Assembly (NCBI GenBank): GCA_030531135.1
Contig: JAUNOJ010000095.1
Coordinates: forward strand, 1 to 6,726
Source of the DNA: Sutterellaceae bacterium
GTDB taxonomy: Bacteria > Pseudomonadota > Gammaproteobacteria > Burkholderiales > Burkholderiaceae_F
DNA: 6,726 nucleotides
Reading direction: 5' to 3'
Shown here: positions 1 through 6,702 of the stretch, in pieces
Layout of the letters: every line of letters starts with the position of its first letter
Numbering within the stretch: the first letter of the stretch is position 1
The notes under the pieces: model-generated
Seen by the model: only the letters and a program-made list of their open reading frames with translations
What the model was told of the DNA's origin: nothing
The model's database searches: none
Position numbers and translations under genes: made by a program

Positions 1-833
1 GCGGCAAAGCGGGCGGGCGCAGCTCGATCAAAGGGCCGGGCCCCATGCTCACGAGCATCATCGTGGGCGTGGTGGTCGCAACGATTGCCTTTATCTGCTT
101 TATTTACGCCATCATCTTCTTGGGTTCTGTCATCAAGGTTTGGGGCGTGAACAACACGTTGACGTTGGATAACTACAGCTACGTCTTTACCCATGGCGCC
201 AAGGCCATCAAGGACACCTTGATCATTGCCTGTATCGGCACGCCTTTGGGCGGGCTTTTGGCTGTGGTGATCGGCTATGTGACGACGCGCCTAAAGATTC
301 GCGGTCGCAAGACGTTGGAGACGGTCTCGTTACTCAACTATACGTTGCCGGGCACCGTGGTGGGTATTGCCTACATCATCGCCTTTAACGACAAGCCCAT
401 CGTCTTGACGGGCACGGTTTACATTTTGGTGGCGGCCTACCTTTTCCGCTATTCGTCTGCCGGTATCCGCAACGTCATTGCGGCCTTAACGCAAATCGAC
501 CCTTCCATTGAAGAAGCCAGTAAAAGTCTCGGTGCTTCGAGCCTGCGCACGTTCTTTACGATCACCATCCCCTTGGTGTTGCCTGCCGTTTTGGCCGGTA
601 TGCGCTATCTCTTCATTCACTCGATGACGGCCATCAGCGCCACGATCTTCTTGGTGTCGGTGCACTGGTCTTTGATCACCACGCGCATTTTGGAATGCAT
701 GACCGAGTTGCAGTTTGCTCAGGCCTGCGCCTTCTCCGTGGTTCTTATCATTCTCGTTTTCATCGCCTCGGGCTTTATGTCCCTTTTGGCGCGTTTCTTG
801 TGTCGCACGGGTGACACGCTCGGAGCTCGTTAA
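1..833 (+). CDS. Iron(III)/polyamine-class ABC transporter permease, C-terminal half (5' end outside window)
   Basis: Inner-membrane permease of a binding-protein-dependent importer, of the fused FbpB (Fe3+) architecture; only the second transmembrane domain is visible. The frame is open from base 3 with no stop before the ATG at 45, and the residues before that Met (GKAGG...) resemble the Gly-Lys linker between the two halves of FbpB permeases. The gene is therefore taken as continuing upstream rather than starting at 45. Counting from Met45, hydrophobic segments lie at about 4-30, 57-80, 95-114, 117-137, 172-205 and 224-252. The cytoplasmic EAA loop that docks on the ATPase is at about 156-185 (EEASKSLG, then IPLVLP). 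The ATPase gene follows after 2 nt, so the two are one operon. Family knowledge points to Fe3+; related permeases carry polyamines, phosphonates or other solutes, and the binding protein that would decide is outside the window. Confidence 0.92.
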   Translation, partial: GKAGGRSSIKGPGPMLTSIIVGVVVATIAFICFIYAIIFLGSVIKVWGVNNTLTLDNYSYVFTHGAKAIKDTLIIACIGTPLGGLLAVVIGYVTTRLKIRGRKTLETVSLLNYTLPGTVVGIAYIIAFNDKPIVLTGTVYILVAAYLFRYSSAGIRNVIAALTQIDPSIEEASKSLGASSLRTFFTITIPLVLPAVLAGMRYLFIHSMTAISATIFLVSVHWSLITTRILECMTELQFAQACAFSVVLIILVFIASGFMSLLARFLCRTGDTLGAR

Positions 834-835
834 TC

Positions 836-1930
836 ATGTCTGTCACGCTTACTTTAAAAAATATCCGTCGCGAATACATCAAAGACAACGAAAAGTTTGC
901 GGCGGTTGACAATGTCAATCTGGAAGTCAATCCCGGTGAGTTCCTCACGTTCCTGGGACCGTCGGGTTGCGGCAAAACGACCACATTGCGTATGATCGCG
1001 GGCTTTGAAACGCCGTCGTCGGGCCAAATTTTGGTCGACGGCCTCGACATCACGCATGTGCCTGCCAACGAGCGCGGTTTGGGCTTTGTGTTTCAGAACT
1101 ATGCCCTGTTTCCGCACATGAAGATTTTTGATAACGTCGCCTATGGTTTGAAGATTCGCGGCGAGTCTGCCGACGTACAGGCCAAGAAGGTGCGAGAAGC
1201 GCTTGAACTCGTGGGGCTGACCAAGGCCGAACAACGTTATCCCAATCAGCTTTCGGGCGGCGAACAGCAACGTGTGGCTTTGGCACGCGTTTTGGTGCTC
1301 AAACCCAAACTGCTTTTGATGGACGAACCGCTTTCGAACTTGGACGCCAAGCTGCGTTTGCACATGCGCACCGAAATTCGTCGCATTCAGCAGGATCTGG
1401 GGATTACGTGCCTGTATGTGACGCATGATCAGAAGGAAGCCCTGACGATGTCGGATCGCATTATGGTCATGAATCGCGGGCATATCGAGCAGATCGGTAC
1501 ACCCATGGCCTTGTATGAAGAGCCGGCAACGCCCTTTGTGGCAGACTTTATCGGGCAGGCCAATTTGATCGAAGGCAAGCTCGTGGCAGTTGACGGCGAC
1601 TACGGTCAGTTTGCGGTGGGTAACAAAACGGTACGCGCTCGCATCGGCAAGCAAAATCCGCCGCAAGTGGGCGAAAATGCCCTGCTTGTGATTCGTCCGG
1701 AAAACTTGCGCATGGTTGAAGACGCCAACACCATCGAAATGCAAATCGTCAATCGCCTCTTTGAAGGCGACAGAATCGATTATCACGTGGTGTTGCCCGG
1801 CGCCTCTCAGGCCAAACCCTTTAGCATGTCGACACCGTTTTTGCCCGGCACCGAACTCATTTCGACCGATTCCAAGGTCAACGTGAGCTTTATTGCCGAA
1901 GCAGGCGTTATCATTCGCAAACAACATTAA
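836..1930 (+). CDS. Fe3+/polyamine-type ABC transporter ATP-binding protein (FbpC/PotA-like)
   Basis: Cytoplasmic ATPase powering the importer whose permease ends just upstream. At 364 aa it has the usual length of the FbpC/PotA/MalK-like class. Visible motifs: Walker A GPSGCGKT at 41-48, Q-loop Gln87 (FVFQNYALFPH), signature LSGGEQQR at 139-146, Walker B LLLMDEP at 159-165, D-loop NLDAK at 168-172, and switch His197 (YVTHDQKEA). After the nucleotide-binding domain, residues about 240-360 form the regulatory OB-fold/TOBE_2 region, including VIRPENLRM, as expected for Fe3+, polyamine or 2-aminoethylphosphonate importers. The ATG at 836 is preceded by GGAG at 822-825 at suitable spacing, and the gap to the permease stop is 2 nt, indicating translational coupling. 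No motif is missing, so it should be active. Substrate cannot be fixed from the ATPase alone. Confidence 0.96.
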   Translation: MSVTLTLKNIRREYIKDNEKFAAVDNVNLEVNPGEFLTFLGPSGCGKTTTLRMIAGFETPSSGQILVDGLDITHVPANERGLGFVFQNYALFPHMKIFDNVAYGLKIRGESADVQAKKVREALELVGLTKAEQRYPNQLSGGEQQRVALARVLVLKPKLLLMDEPLSNLDAKLRLHMRTEIRRIQQDLGITCLYVTHDQKEALTMSDRIMVMNRGHIEQIGTPMALYEEPATPFVADFIGQANLIEGKLVAVDGDYGQFAVGNKTVRARIGKQNPPQVGENALLVIRPENLRMVEDANTIEMQIVNRLFEGDRIDYHVVLPGASQAKPFSMSTPFLPGTELISTDSKVNVSFIAEAGVIIRKQH

Positions 1931-1978
1931 GAAAGCGGTGCACGTTCTTTTTGGTTGCAACCGATTTCGCAACACCTC

Positions 1979-1994
1979 GGAAATTTTGCAATTG
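1979..1994 (+). promoter_or_regulatory. Probable ribosome binding site and TTG start of the bcsC-like gene
   Basis: GGAAA at 1979-1983 lies 8 nt before a TTG codon at 1992. Starting there places the basic residues Arg3 and Lys7 immediately before a hydrophobic stretch and gives a classical signal peptide of about 24 residues. Earlier in-frame options (TTG 1893 inside the ATPase gene, GTG 1938, TTG 1986) add up to 33 polar residues or have a poorer Shine-Dalgarno placement. No in-frame ATG exists in this region. This is inference from spacing and signal-peptide form. Confidence 0.5.
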
Positions 1995-4900
1995 ATTCGT
2001 GCACTCGCCAAACCCGCGCTCGTGCCGCTTGCCATCTCGCTCGTTGCCTTAGAGTTGCAAGCGGCCGACAAACCGACGGAGTCGACGACCGAGCTTTTAA
2101 ACCAAATGGTTCAAGCGCGCGTCGACGACGATTTGTCGCGTGCCAAAACCGTTATCGACAAACTGATTGCGCTGTGGCCCAACAGCACCGGTTACCGCCT
2201 CGAAGCATTGCGTATTCGATCTTTGCACGCCGACGAGACGCGCGAAGAAGAAGTGCGTGAAATCGTTGACAAACTCTGTCAAGGCACCGACGCTCGCGTT
2301 TGCCAACAAGCTCAAGAAATCCTCTCGTTGATTGTGAGCAAACGCACGCAGGCGTTACGAGCCATTTTTGCCGAAGAACGCGCCAAACATTACAAAAAAG
2401 CCGTTGCCGACTACGAAGCGCTCTTTTTCGGTGCGCCGAGCGAAGACGCGTTGCGTTTGCGCTTTTATTCCACGATGCTCAAAATTCCGGAGCGTGCCGA
2501 CGAAGCCAAAAAGGCTTTGCAACTGATGGCAGCCACGACGCCCACCGATCCCATGATCGGTATGCGTGCCAAGGAGGTCATTCGCCGCTACGAAGTCGAT
2601 CGCCATGCCGCATATGGGCTTGCCAACATCGCCAAGAAAGAAAATCGCGAACAGGCTGCGCGAAGCCTCGGCACCGCATTGTTGCTCTCGCCCAAAGACA
2701 AACGTGCGAGTGCATGGCGCAAAGCCTTGGATGAAGCGGTTTACCGCTTTGTCATTGAAAAGGCACGCGACGCCGAACGTGCCCAGCGCTTGAGAGAAGC
2801 CGAAAGCTACTATTTGCGCGCCTTGCCTTTAAAAGCCGACAAAGAACCCATCGTGCTTCAGTTGGCTGACCTTGCACGCCGTCAAAAGAACTTTGCCAAG
2901 GCAGACAAACTCGTGCGCCAAGCTTTGGACGACAAACCCGAGAGTGCCGAATTGCGACGCTCGGCTTTGGATAGCATTTATGCCGAAGAACTTCAGACCT
3001 TAGCCGATCAGTACGAGAAAGCGCAAAACTGGCCGCTGTTGATCTATGTGGTGCAAAAGCTGACGGATTTCACGGGCGAAACGCCCGCACTCGTGGGCAG
3101 ACTTGCCAATGCCTACTTGGAAGTCGATCGTCAAGACGATGCCTTGGGACTTTTTACCCGACAAAGTCCGGAGCGCCTCAAAGAGCCCTTGTGGGCTTAC
3201 GGTTGGGCTGTTGTTTTGGAGCGCTTGGGCAAGATCGATGAAGCCATTGATGCCTTGTCGGCCGTTTCCAAAAAGACGGCGATCACACGTTCGTTTTTAG
3301 AGCGCCTGCTCACGCAAAAGGCCGTCAAGTCCGCGCAAGCCAAAGCTCAGCGCGGCGAACTGCACCAAGCCTTGCGAGACTTGCGTGCGGTGTCGTCGAC
3401 TGCGCCTGAAGTGATTTCTCTGCGTGCCGACTGGGCGAGCAAACTTGATGAGAAAAAAGAAGCCTTGGCCGAATACGAGCGCCTTTTTGCCATTCCGGCC
3501 TACGCCTCGCACGCCAGAGTTTCGGCTGCCGACTTGGCCATTGAACTCGGCGACAAAGACAAGGCCAAAGAAGTGTTGGACACTTTGACGGACGATCCCA
3601 AAGTCCAAATGACGATCTCGCAGGCAAGACGTGCGATTTCGGTTTATACCAAGTTGGGCGAGACCGACAAGGTGAGCGATCTCTTTGAGCGCCATGCCAA
3701 AAAGATCGATATGAGTCTCAATAAAGACTATGCGCTCTTTGGCAAAGAACGTGCCGACTTTTTGCAGTCGCAAGGCAAATCCGATTTGGCGCTCACGGCC
3801 TACCGACAAGCCTTCGTGAATTCGGGAATTACGACCGCCTACCCGGTCGAAGATGACGACTTCACGCAGGCAATGCTCACGCCCGACACGCAAGACGACT
3901 GGATGCGCGAAGCGCTACGTATGCACGCATCTCTTTTGTATCAAAACGACAATGTGATCGTGACCACGGGTCTTACGGGCTTTCATGACGTAGGTACGCC
4001 GGGGTATTCGGACACCAATGCACGCATTTGGTCTACGCACGTCATGATGCCGGCCAAGGGCGGCACGTTGACGCTCATTACCGATACAGTGCACTACAAC
4101 ATGGGAGGTCTTGTCCCGGGGAAATGGGAGTCGATGACCGGGACTTGCTTTGCAGAAGGTTGTGATCCTGCCAAGGGCTTTACCAAGGATACGGGGGCAT
4201 CCATTGCCGCCGCTTGGACCAACGGCACGTGGAGTTTTGATATCGGTACGACCCCGATCGGTTTTCACTATACCGATGTGACGGGGGCCTTGTCTTACAA
4301 CTTTGATTTGGGGCCTTTGAGCGTCACGGCCGAAGCCTATCGCCGTGCCAAGGACGGCTCGCTTTTGGCTTACGGCGGACAAAGAGATCCTAAGACCGGC
4401 ATTTGGTGGGGCGGCGTGCGCCGCACCGGGGCGTCGGTGTCGGTGAGCAAAGACTCGGGCAACACCTTCGGCTTTTGGGGCAAAGCGTCTTGGGAAGATA
4501 TTCGAGGACGCAATGTCGCAAGAAACAGCGCTTGGCAGGTGATGGCCACGACCTATGCGCGCTTGATCAACAAACCCAACCATGAGCTGATCCCCTCTGT
4601 CTTTATGATGCTTTGGGGATTTGAGAAAGACTTGAGCGGCTACACCTTCGGGCACGGCGGCTACTATTCGCCGCAACAGTACGTAGGATTTAACGTGTCG
4701 ATCAACGACGTCGGGCGCACGGAAAATTGGGCGTGGCGTTTGACCGGTACTTGGGGCAGAAGTTACGCCAAGACCGAGTCGATTCGACGCTATCCGCTGG
4801 CTGACAGGATTCCTTTTGATCAGCAACAGGCGATGAAAGATGAATTGTTTGCCAAGAGTCGCACGAGCGGCGATTGGAGCAACGGCTTTCAGTTGCAGGC

Positions 4901-5075
4901 CAATTTGGAAAGGCGACTGGGTTCGCACTTCTCGGCCGGTGTGGCGGCCGGCTGGTCGCAAGCGCCCGATTACGACTATCGCTGGGCGTTGCTTTATCTG
5001 CGTTGGTACATGAAGCCTTGGAGGGGCAATTTGCCGATGCCGGTGCCGTTGTTAAAGCCTTACTCGACTCGTTAG
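1992..5075 (+). CDS. bcsC: BcsC-like cellulose/exopolysaccharide export protein (TPR plus outer-membrane beta-barrel)
   Basis: Predicted outer-membrane channel for export of cellulose or a related polysaccharide, with a periplasmic TPR scaffold. Numbered from TTG 1992 (about 1,027 aa; E. coli BcsC is somewhat longer): signal peptide 1-24 (PALVPLAISLVALELQA core, cleavage near LQA/AD). About ten or more TPR-like helix pairs span 35-615, e.g. LREAESYYLRALPLKAD and GKIDEAIDALSAV. A barrel covers about 640-1027. The barrel carries hallmarks of the BcsC C-terminal family: SLLAYGGQRDPKTG followed by WWGGVRRTG at 790-813, and FGHGGYYSPQQY at 886-897 (DNA 4647-4682). It also has RRYPLADRIP, and a Cys-X4-Cys pair at 719/724 that could form a disulfide. 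It follows the ABC ATPase stop by 61 nt (or overlaps it by 38 nt if TTG 1893 is used), with no promoter evident between, so co-transcription is likely. No bcsA, bcsB or bcsZ is nearby, so the exported polymer is unproven. Confidence 0.92.
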   Translation: MIRALAKPALVPLAISLVALELQAADKPTESTTELLNQMVQARVDDDLSRAKTVIDKLIALWPNSTGYRLEALRIRSLHADETREEEVREIVDKLCQGTDARVCQQAQEILSLIVSKRTQALRAIFAEERAKHYKKAVADYEALFFGAPSEDALRLRFYSTMLKIPERADEAKKALQLMAATTPTDPMIGMRAKEVIRRYEVDRHAAYGLANIAKKENREQAARSLGTALLLSPKDKRASAWRKALDEAVYRFVIEKARDAERAQRLREAESYYLRALPLKADKEPIVLQLADLARRQKNFAKADKLVRQALDDKPESAELRRSALDSIYAEELQTLADQYEKAQNWPLLIYVVQKLTDFTGETPALVGRLANAYLEVDRQDDALGLFTRQSPERLKEPLWAYGWAVVLERLGKIDEAIDALSAVSKKTAITRSFLERLLTQKAVKSAQAKAQRGELHQALRDLRAVSSTAPEVISLRADWASKLDEKKEALAEYERLFAIPAYASHARVSAADLAIELGDKDKAKEVLDTLTDDPKVQMTISQARRAISVYTKLGETDKVSDLFERHAKKIDMSLNKDYALFGKERADFLQSQGKSDLALTAYRQAFVNSGITTAYPVEDDDFTQAMLTPDTQDDWMREALRMHASLLYQNDNVIVTTGLTGFHDVGTPGYSDTNARIWSTHVMMPAKGGTLTLITDTVHYNMGGLVPGKWESMTGTCFAEGCDPAKGFTKDTGASIAAAWTNGTWSFDIGTTPIGFHYTDVTGALSYNFDLGPLSVTAEAYRRAKDGSLLAYGGQRDPKTGIWWGGVRRTGASVSVSKDSGNTFGFWGKASWEDIRGRNVARNSAWQVMATTYARLINKPNHELIPSVFMMLWGFEKDLSGYTFGHGGYYSPQQYVGFNVSINDVGRTENWAWRLTGTWGRSYAKTESIRRYPLADRIPFDQQQAMKDELFAKSRTSGDWSNGFQLQANLERRLGSHFSAGVAAGWSQAPDYDYRWALLYLRWYMKPWRGNLPMPVPLLKPYSTR

Positions 5076-5139
5076 AGATGCATGACTATCGTTTGATTTT
5101 TTCAAGGCACACGAAAGATATCAAAACAAATAGAAAATA

Positions 5140-5168
5140 TTGTATATTGACTCTTTCTGACATATAAT
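5140..5168 (+). promoter_or_regulatory. Sigma70-type promoter for the repressor gene
   Basis: A consensus -10 box TATAAT is at 5163-5168, and a partial -35 box TTGTAT is at 5140-5145 with the ideal 17-bp spacing. A closer -35 match, TTGACT at 5147-5152, is only 10 bp from the -10 and is unlikely to work with it. The predicted transcription start is near 5175, giving a leader of about 34 nt before the ATG at 5209. The surrounding intergenic DNA (5076-5208) is very AT-rich, with 5101-5160 about 28% GC. Confidence 0.65.
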
Positions 5169-5174
5169 CAGTCA
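5158..5174. promoter_or_regulatory. Candidate operator: 17-bp quasi-palindrome over the -10 box
   Basis: TGACATATAATCAGTCA has outer arms TGAC/GTCA and inner AT/AT symmetry around a central A, with two mismatched pairs between. It covers the whole -10 hexamer. A dimeric XRE-family repressor bound here would block RNA polymerase, so it is a natural site for autorepression by the gene just downstream. Half of it recurs inverted at the start codon. The assignment is inferred from symmetry and position only. Confidence 0.45.
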
Positions 5175-5210
5175 CACAATATCCACAATCAATTAACAGA
5201 GACTGATTAT
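5164..5210. repeat. Perfect 10-bp inverted repeat spanning the -10 box and the start codon
   Basis: The left arm ATAATCAGTC (5164-5173) and right arm GACTGATTAT (5201-5210) are exact reverse complements separated by 27 bp; the arm centres are 37 bp apart, about 3.5 helical turns. The left arm includes most of the -10 box and the right arm reaches the first two bases of the ATG at 5209. Because the left arm lies at or before the predicted transcription start, it would not form an mRNA hairpin. Paired operator half-sites are the better reading. Confidence 0.6.
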
Positions 5211-5913
5211 GACGTTAACCCCGGAACAACTCAAAGAGTGTGCCACCCTCAAGCAGCTCTTCAAAGAAAAATCCGAAATTACCCAACGAGCCTTTGCCAA
5301 AAAATACGATCTGGGCAGTCCCGCCAATTTCGGGCAATACTTGCAGGGGCGTCGCGCGCTTAATCTCAGAATCGCGACGACCATTGCACGTGCTTTGGAA
5401 ATTGAAGTCAGTAGCTTCAGCCCGCGGCTTGCACGTCAAATCGCATCCTACAATCTCGGGCCAAATGCGCCCGCGCATGTCAACAACGGGATGGCGATTC
5501 CGCTGGTATCTTTCGACCAAGTCAGCCAAGTATCCGATGGAGAAAAACTTCAAGAGATGCTCGGCAACGCGTCCGTCGACGAGCATCTCTTAGTTGATGC
5601 AACGTTGCCTGAAAACTGCTTTGCCATGTGTATTGAAGATCACTCGATGCAGCCGGAGTTTCTCAAGGGGGACTTCATCATTGTCGATCCGATGCTTCGG
5701 CCGTTGCCGGGAGACTTTGTTGTTGCCAACATTGCCAATTCGGTGTCTTGCATGATCAGAAAATATCGTCAAATCGGCTTTGATGACCACGGGAACGAAT
5801 CGTTTGAACTTATGCCGCTCAACAACGATTTTGCAAGTGCGTATTCCGATAAACAAACGTGTCGCATTGTCGGTGTCGTGATAGAGCATCGACGCAAATA
5901 CCGCAACAAATAA
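5209..5913 (+). CDS. XRE-family transcriptional repressor with S24 (LexA/CI-like) C-terminal domain
   Basis: DNA-binding repressor of 234 aa, a normal length for phage-type CI/C2 repressors. Residues about 8-66 form a lambda-repressor-like helix-turn-helix (TQRAFAKKYDL, then SPANFGQYLQG as likely recognition helix, then IATTIARALEI). Residues about 95-228 are an S24 domain: the nucleophile motif DHSMQPEFLKGDFIIVD holds Ser146, followed by PLPGDFVVANI and the MIRKYRQ strand at 182-188. By family alignment from memory, the general-base Lys would fall at Arg184, with Lys185 one residue later. No Ala-Gly or Cys-Gly dipeptide occurs between the HTH and Ser146, so LexA-style self-cleavage is doubtful. 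The ATG at 5209 has a weak AGAGA Shine-Dalgarno at 5198-5202. A promoter with operator-like inverted repeats lies directly upstream, suggesting autorepression. The gene downstream is 42 nt away and probably co-transcribed. No divergent cro-like gene or integrase is visible. Confidence 0.93.
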   Translation: MTLTPEQLKECATLKQLFKEKSEITQRAFAKKYDLGSPANFGQYLQGRRALNLRIATTIARALEIEVSSFSPRLARQIASYNLGPNAPAHVNNGMAIPLVSFDQVSQVSDGEKLQEMLGNASVDEHLLVDATLPENCFAMCIEDHSMQPEFLKGDFIIVDPMLRPLPGDFVVANIANSVSCMIRKYRQIGFDDHGNESFELMPLNNDFASAYSDKQTCRIVGVVIEHRRKYRNK

Positions 5914-5955
5914 ATCAACGATATATCACCTGAACAGCAAGATTTTCTCTGACAA

Positions 5956-6702
5956 ATGTTTACTTTAGAAAGCCTTGGATTCGCCTTACACCCTGTCAAA
6001 ACCCGTGACAGATCACGTATATTGAAAATTAGTACAGGATTTAAGCTGATTGATGAATTTCCATTTGACATCTTCTTGGAAGAGATCGAGGATCAAATTC
6101 ATGTTTGGGACGAAGGTCTCACATATCCCAATCTTTTTGCGCTCAACCCCGATCTTCTGAACGCGACTCGTCTCCAAGAAATAGCAAATGTTGTCGGTTT
6201 GTACGGCGTCACATTTTTAGACTGTGGTGTTTTCGAGATATATGGACCGAAAAATAAAGCAGCGAATGTGGTTTGTGATTACCTTGCAGCAATGGTCAAT
6301 CTCGATCGTTGGGTAGTGGAATACTTGGCTCTGGCCACCTCCAAAAACAATCTGGTCGAGTCGGCCAAATTCATGTTCAAGCGCTGGCGCCCGTCTTCCG
6401 TGATCGAGTCCAAACCGAAGATTGCGGGCTTGGGCGGCACCGAGTTAGAGTTTGATTTCAGCGTTGATGACGATTTTGTTGACGTTATTTCCCCGACGCC
6501 AAATTCCTCGGCCCATTTCATCAGAAAAGCAACGAGTTTTCGACTGGCCAATACCGATACCACCGGGCGAGCGCTCGCCGTTGTGGATGACAGCAAAAGT
6601 AGCGAACAGGCGAATCTCGAAATCGCCCTCATTTCCAGAAATTTCAATGCTATTGCGTTGTCTCGGTTATCTCAAAATGCAAGTGCAAGCCGTGAGCACT
6701 AA
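5956..6702 (+). CDS. DUF1828/DUF1829-like protein of unknown function
   Basis: Soluble 248-aa protein with no signal peptide or membrane segment. Residues about 20-120 resemble the DUF1828 fold: the segment QIHVWDEGLTYPNL (47-60) looks like that family's acidic Asp-x-Gly-x-Thr strand and turn, followed by a helix (ATRLQEIANVVGLYGV) and a strand ending in EIYGP. Residues about 150-245 resemble DUF1829: GLGGTELEFDFSV, then ALAVVDDSKS and a terminal helix and strand (LEIALISRNFNAIALSRLSQ). Family assignment is from pattern memory, not a search. The ATG at 5956 is the first possible start, since an in-frame TGA lies at 5950-5952; no good Shine-Dalgarno precedes it, so it may rely on coupling with the repressor gene. 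Its 5' portion is AT-rich (about 33% GC at 6001-6060), unlike the left part of the window, which suggests acquisition. The biochemical role is unknown; the partner repressor suggests a regulated accessory function. Confidence 0.85.
   Translation: MFTLESLGFALHPVKTRDRSRILKISTGFKLIDEFPFDIFLEEIEDQIHVWDEGLTYPNLFALNPDLLNATRLQEIANVVGLYGVTFLDCGVFEIYGPKNKAANVVCDYLAAMVNLDRWVVEYLALATSKNNLVESAKFMFKRWRPSSVIESKPKIAGLGGTELEFDFSVDDDFVDVISPTPNSSAHFIRKATSFRLANTDTTGRALAVVDDSKSSEQANLEIALISRNFNAIALSRLSQNASASREH

Larger units (their letters stand above)
5137..5182. repeat. Second 7-bp inverted repeat around the promoter
   Basis: ATATTGT at 5137-5143 and its reverse complement ACAATAT at 5176-5182 flank the -35 to +1 region. 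ATATTG also recurs directly at 5144-5149, and CACAAT recurs at 5175-5180 and 5184-5189. In DNA this AT-rich, 7-bp matches are not rare, so this is weaker than the 10-bp repeat that interleaves with it. It could be another regulator's site or chance. Confidence 0.3.

Noticed and set aside
45..833. Treating ATG 45 as the true start of a separate, single-domain permease (with AAAGGG upstream)
   Set aside because: The frame is open to the window edge and the preceding residues look like the inter-domain linker of fused FbpB permeases; upstream sequence would settle it.
854..2071. Antisense open frame of 405 codons opposite the ABC ATPase
   Set aside because: The + strand frame has every ABC ATPase motif; the antisense frame shows no recognisable domain and results from the codon usage of the real gene.
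3915..4961. Antisense open frame of 348 codons opposite the bcsC barrel
   Set aside because: It is rich in Arg, His and Pro with no domain, lies wholly within a strongly supported barrel-coding region, and is explained as a codon-bias shadow.
5057..5108. Possible terminator after bcsC (GCCTT ... AAGGC near a T-run at 5096-5102)
   Set aside because: The arms are only 5 bp with a loop of over 40 nt, and the T-run lies inside the loop rather than after the stem, so it is not a credible intrinsic terminator.
5147..5152. TTGACT as the -35 box of the repressor promoter
   Set aside because: It is only 10 bp from TATAAT, and no acceptable -10 lies 16-18 bp downstream; TTGTAT at 5140-5145 has correct spacing.
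6004..6017. Short palindrome CGTGA-N4-TCACG inside the DUF1828-like gene
   Set aside because: Five-bp arms inside a coding region occur by chance, and the spacing does not fit a CRP or FNR site.
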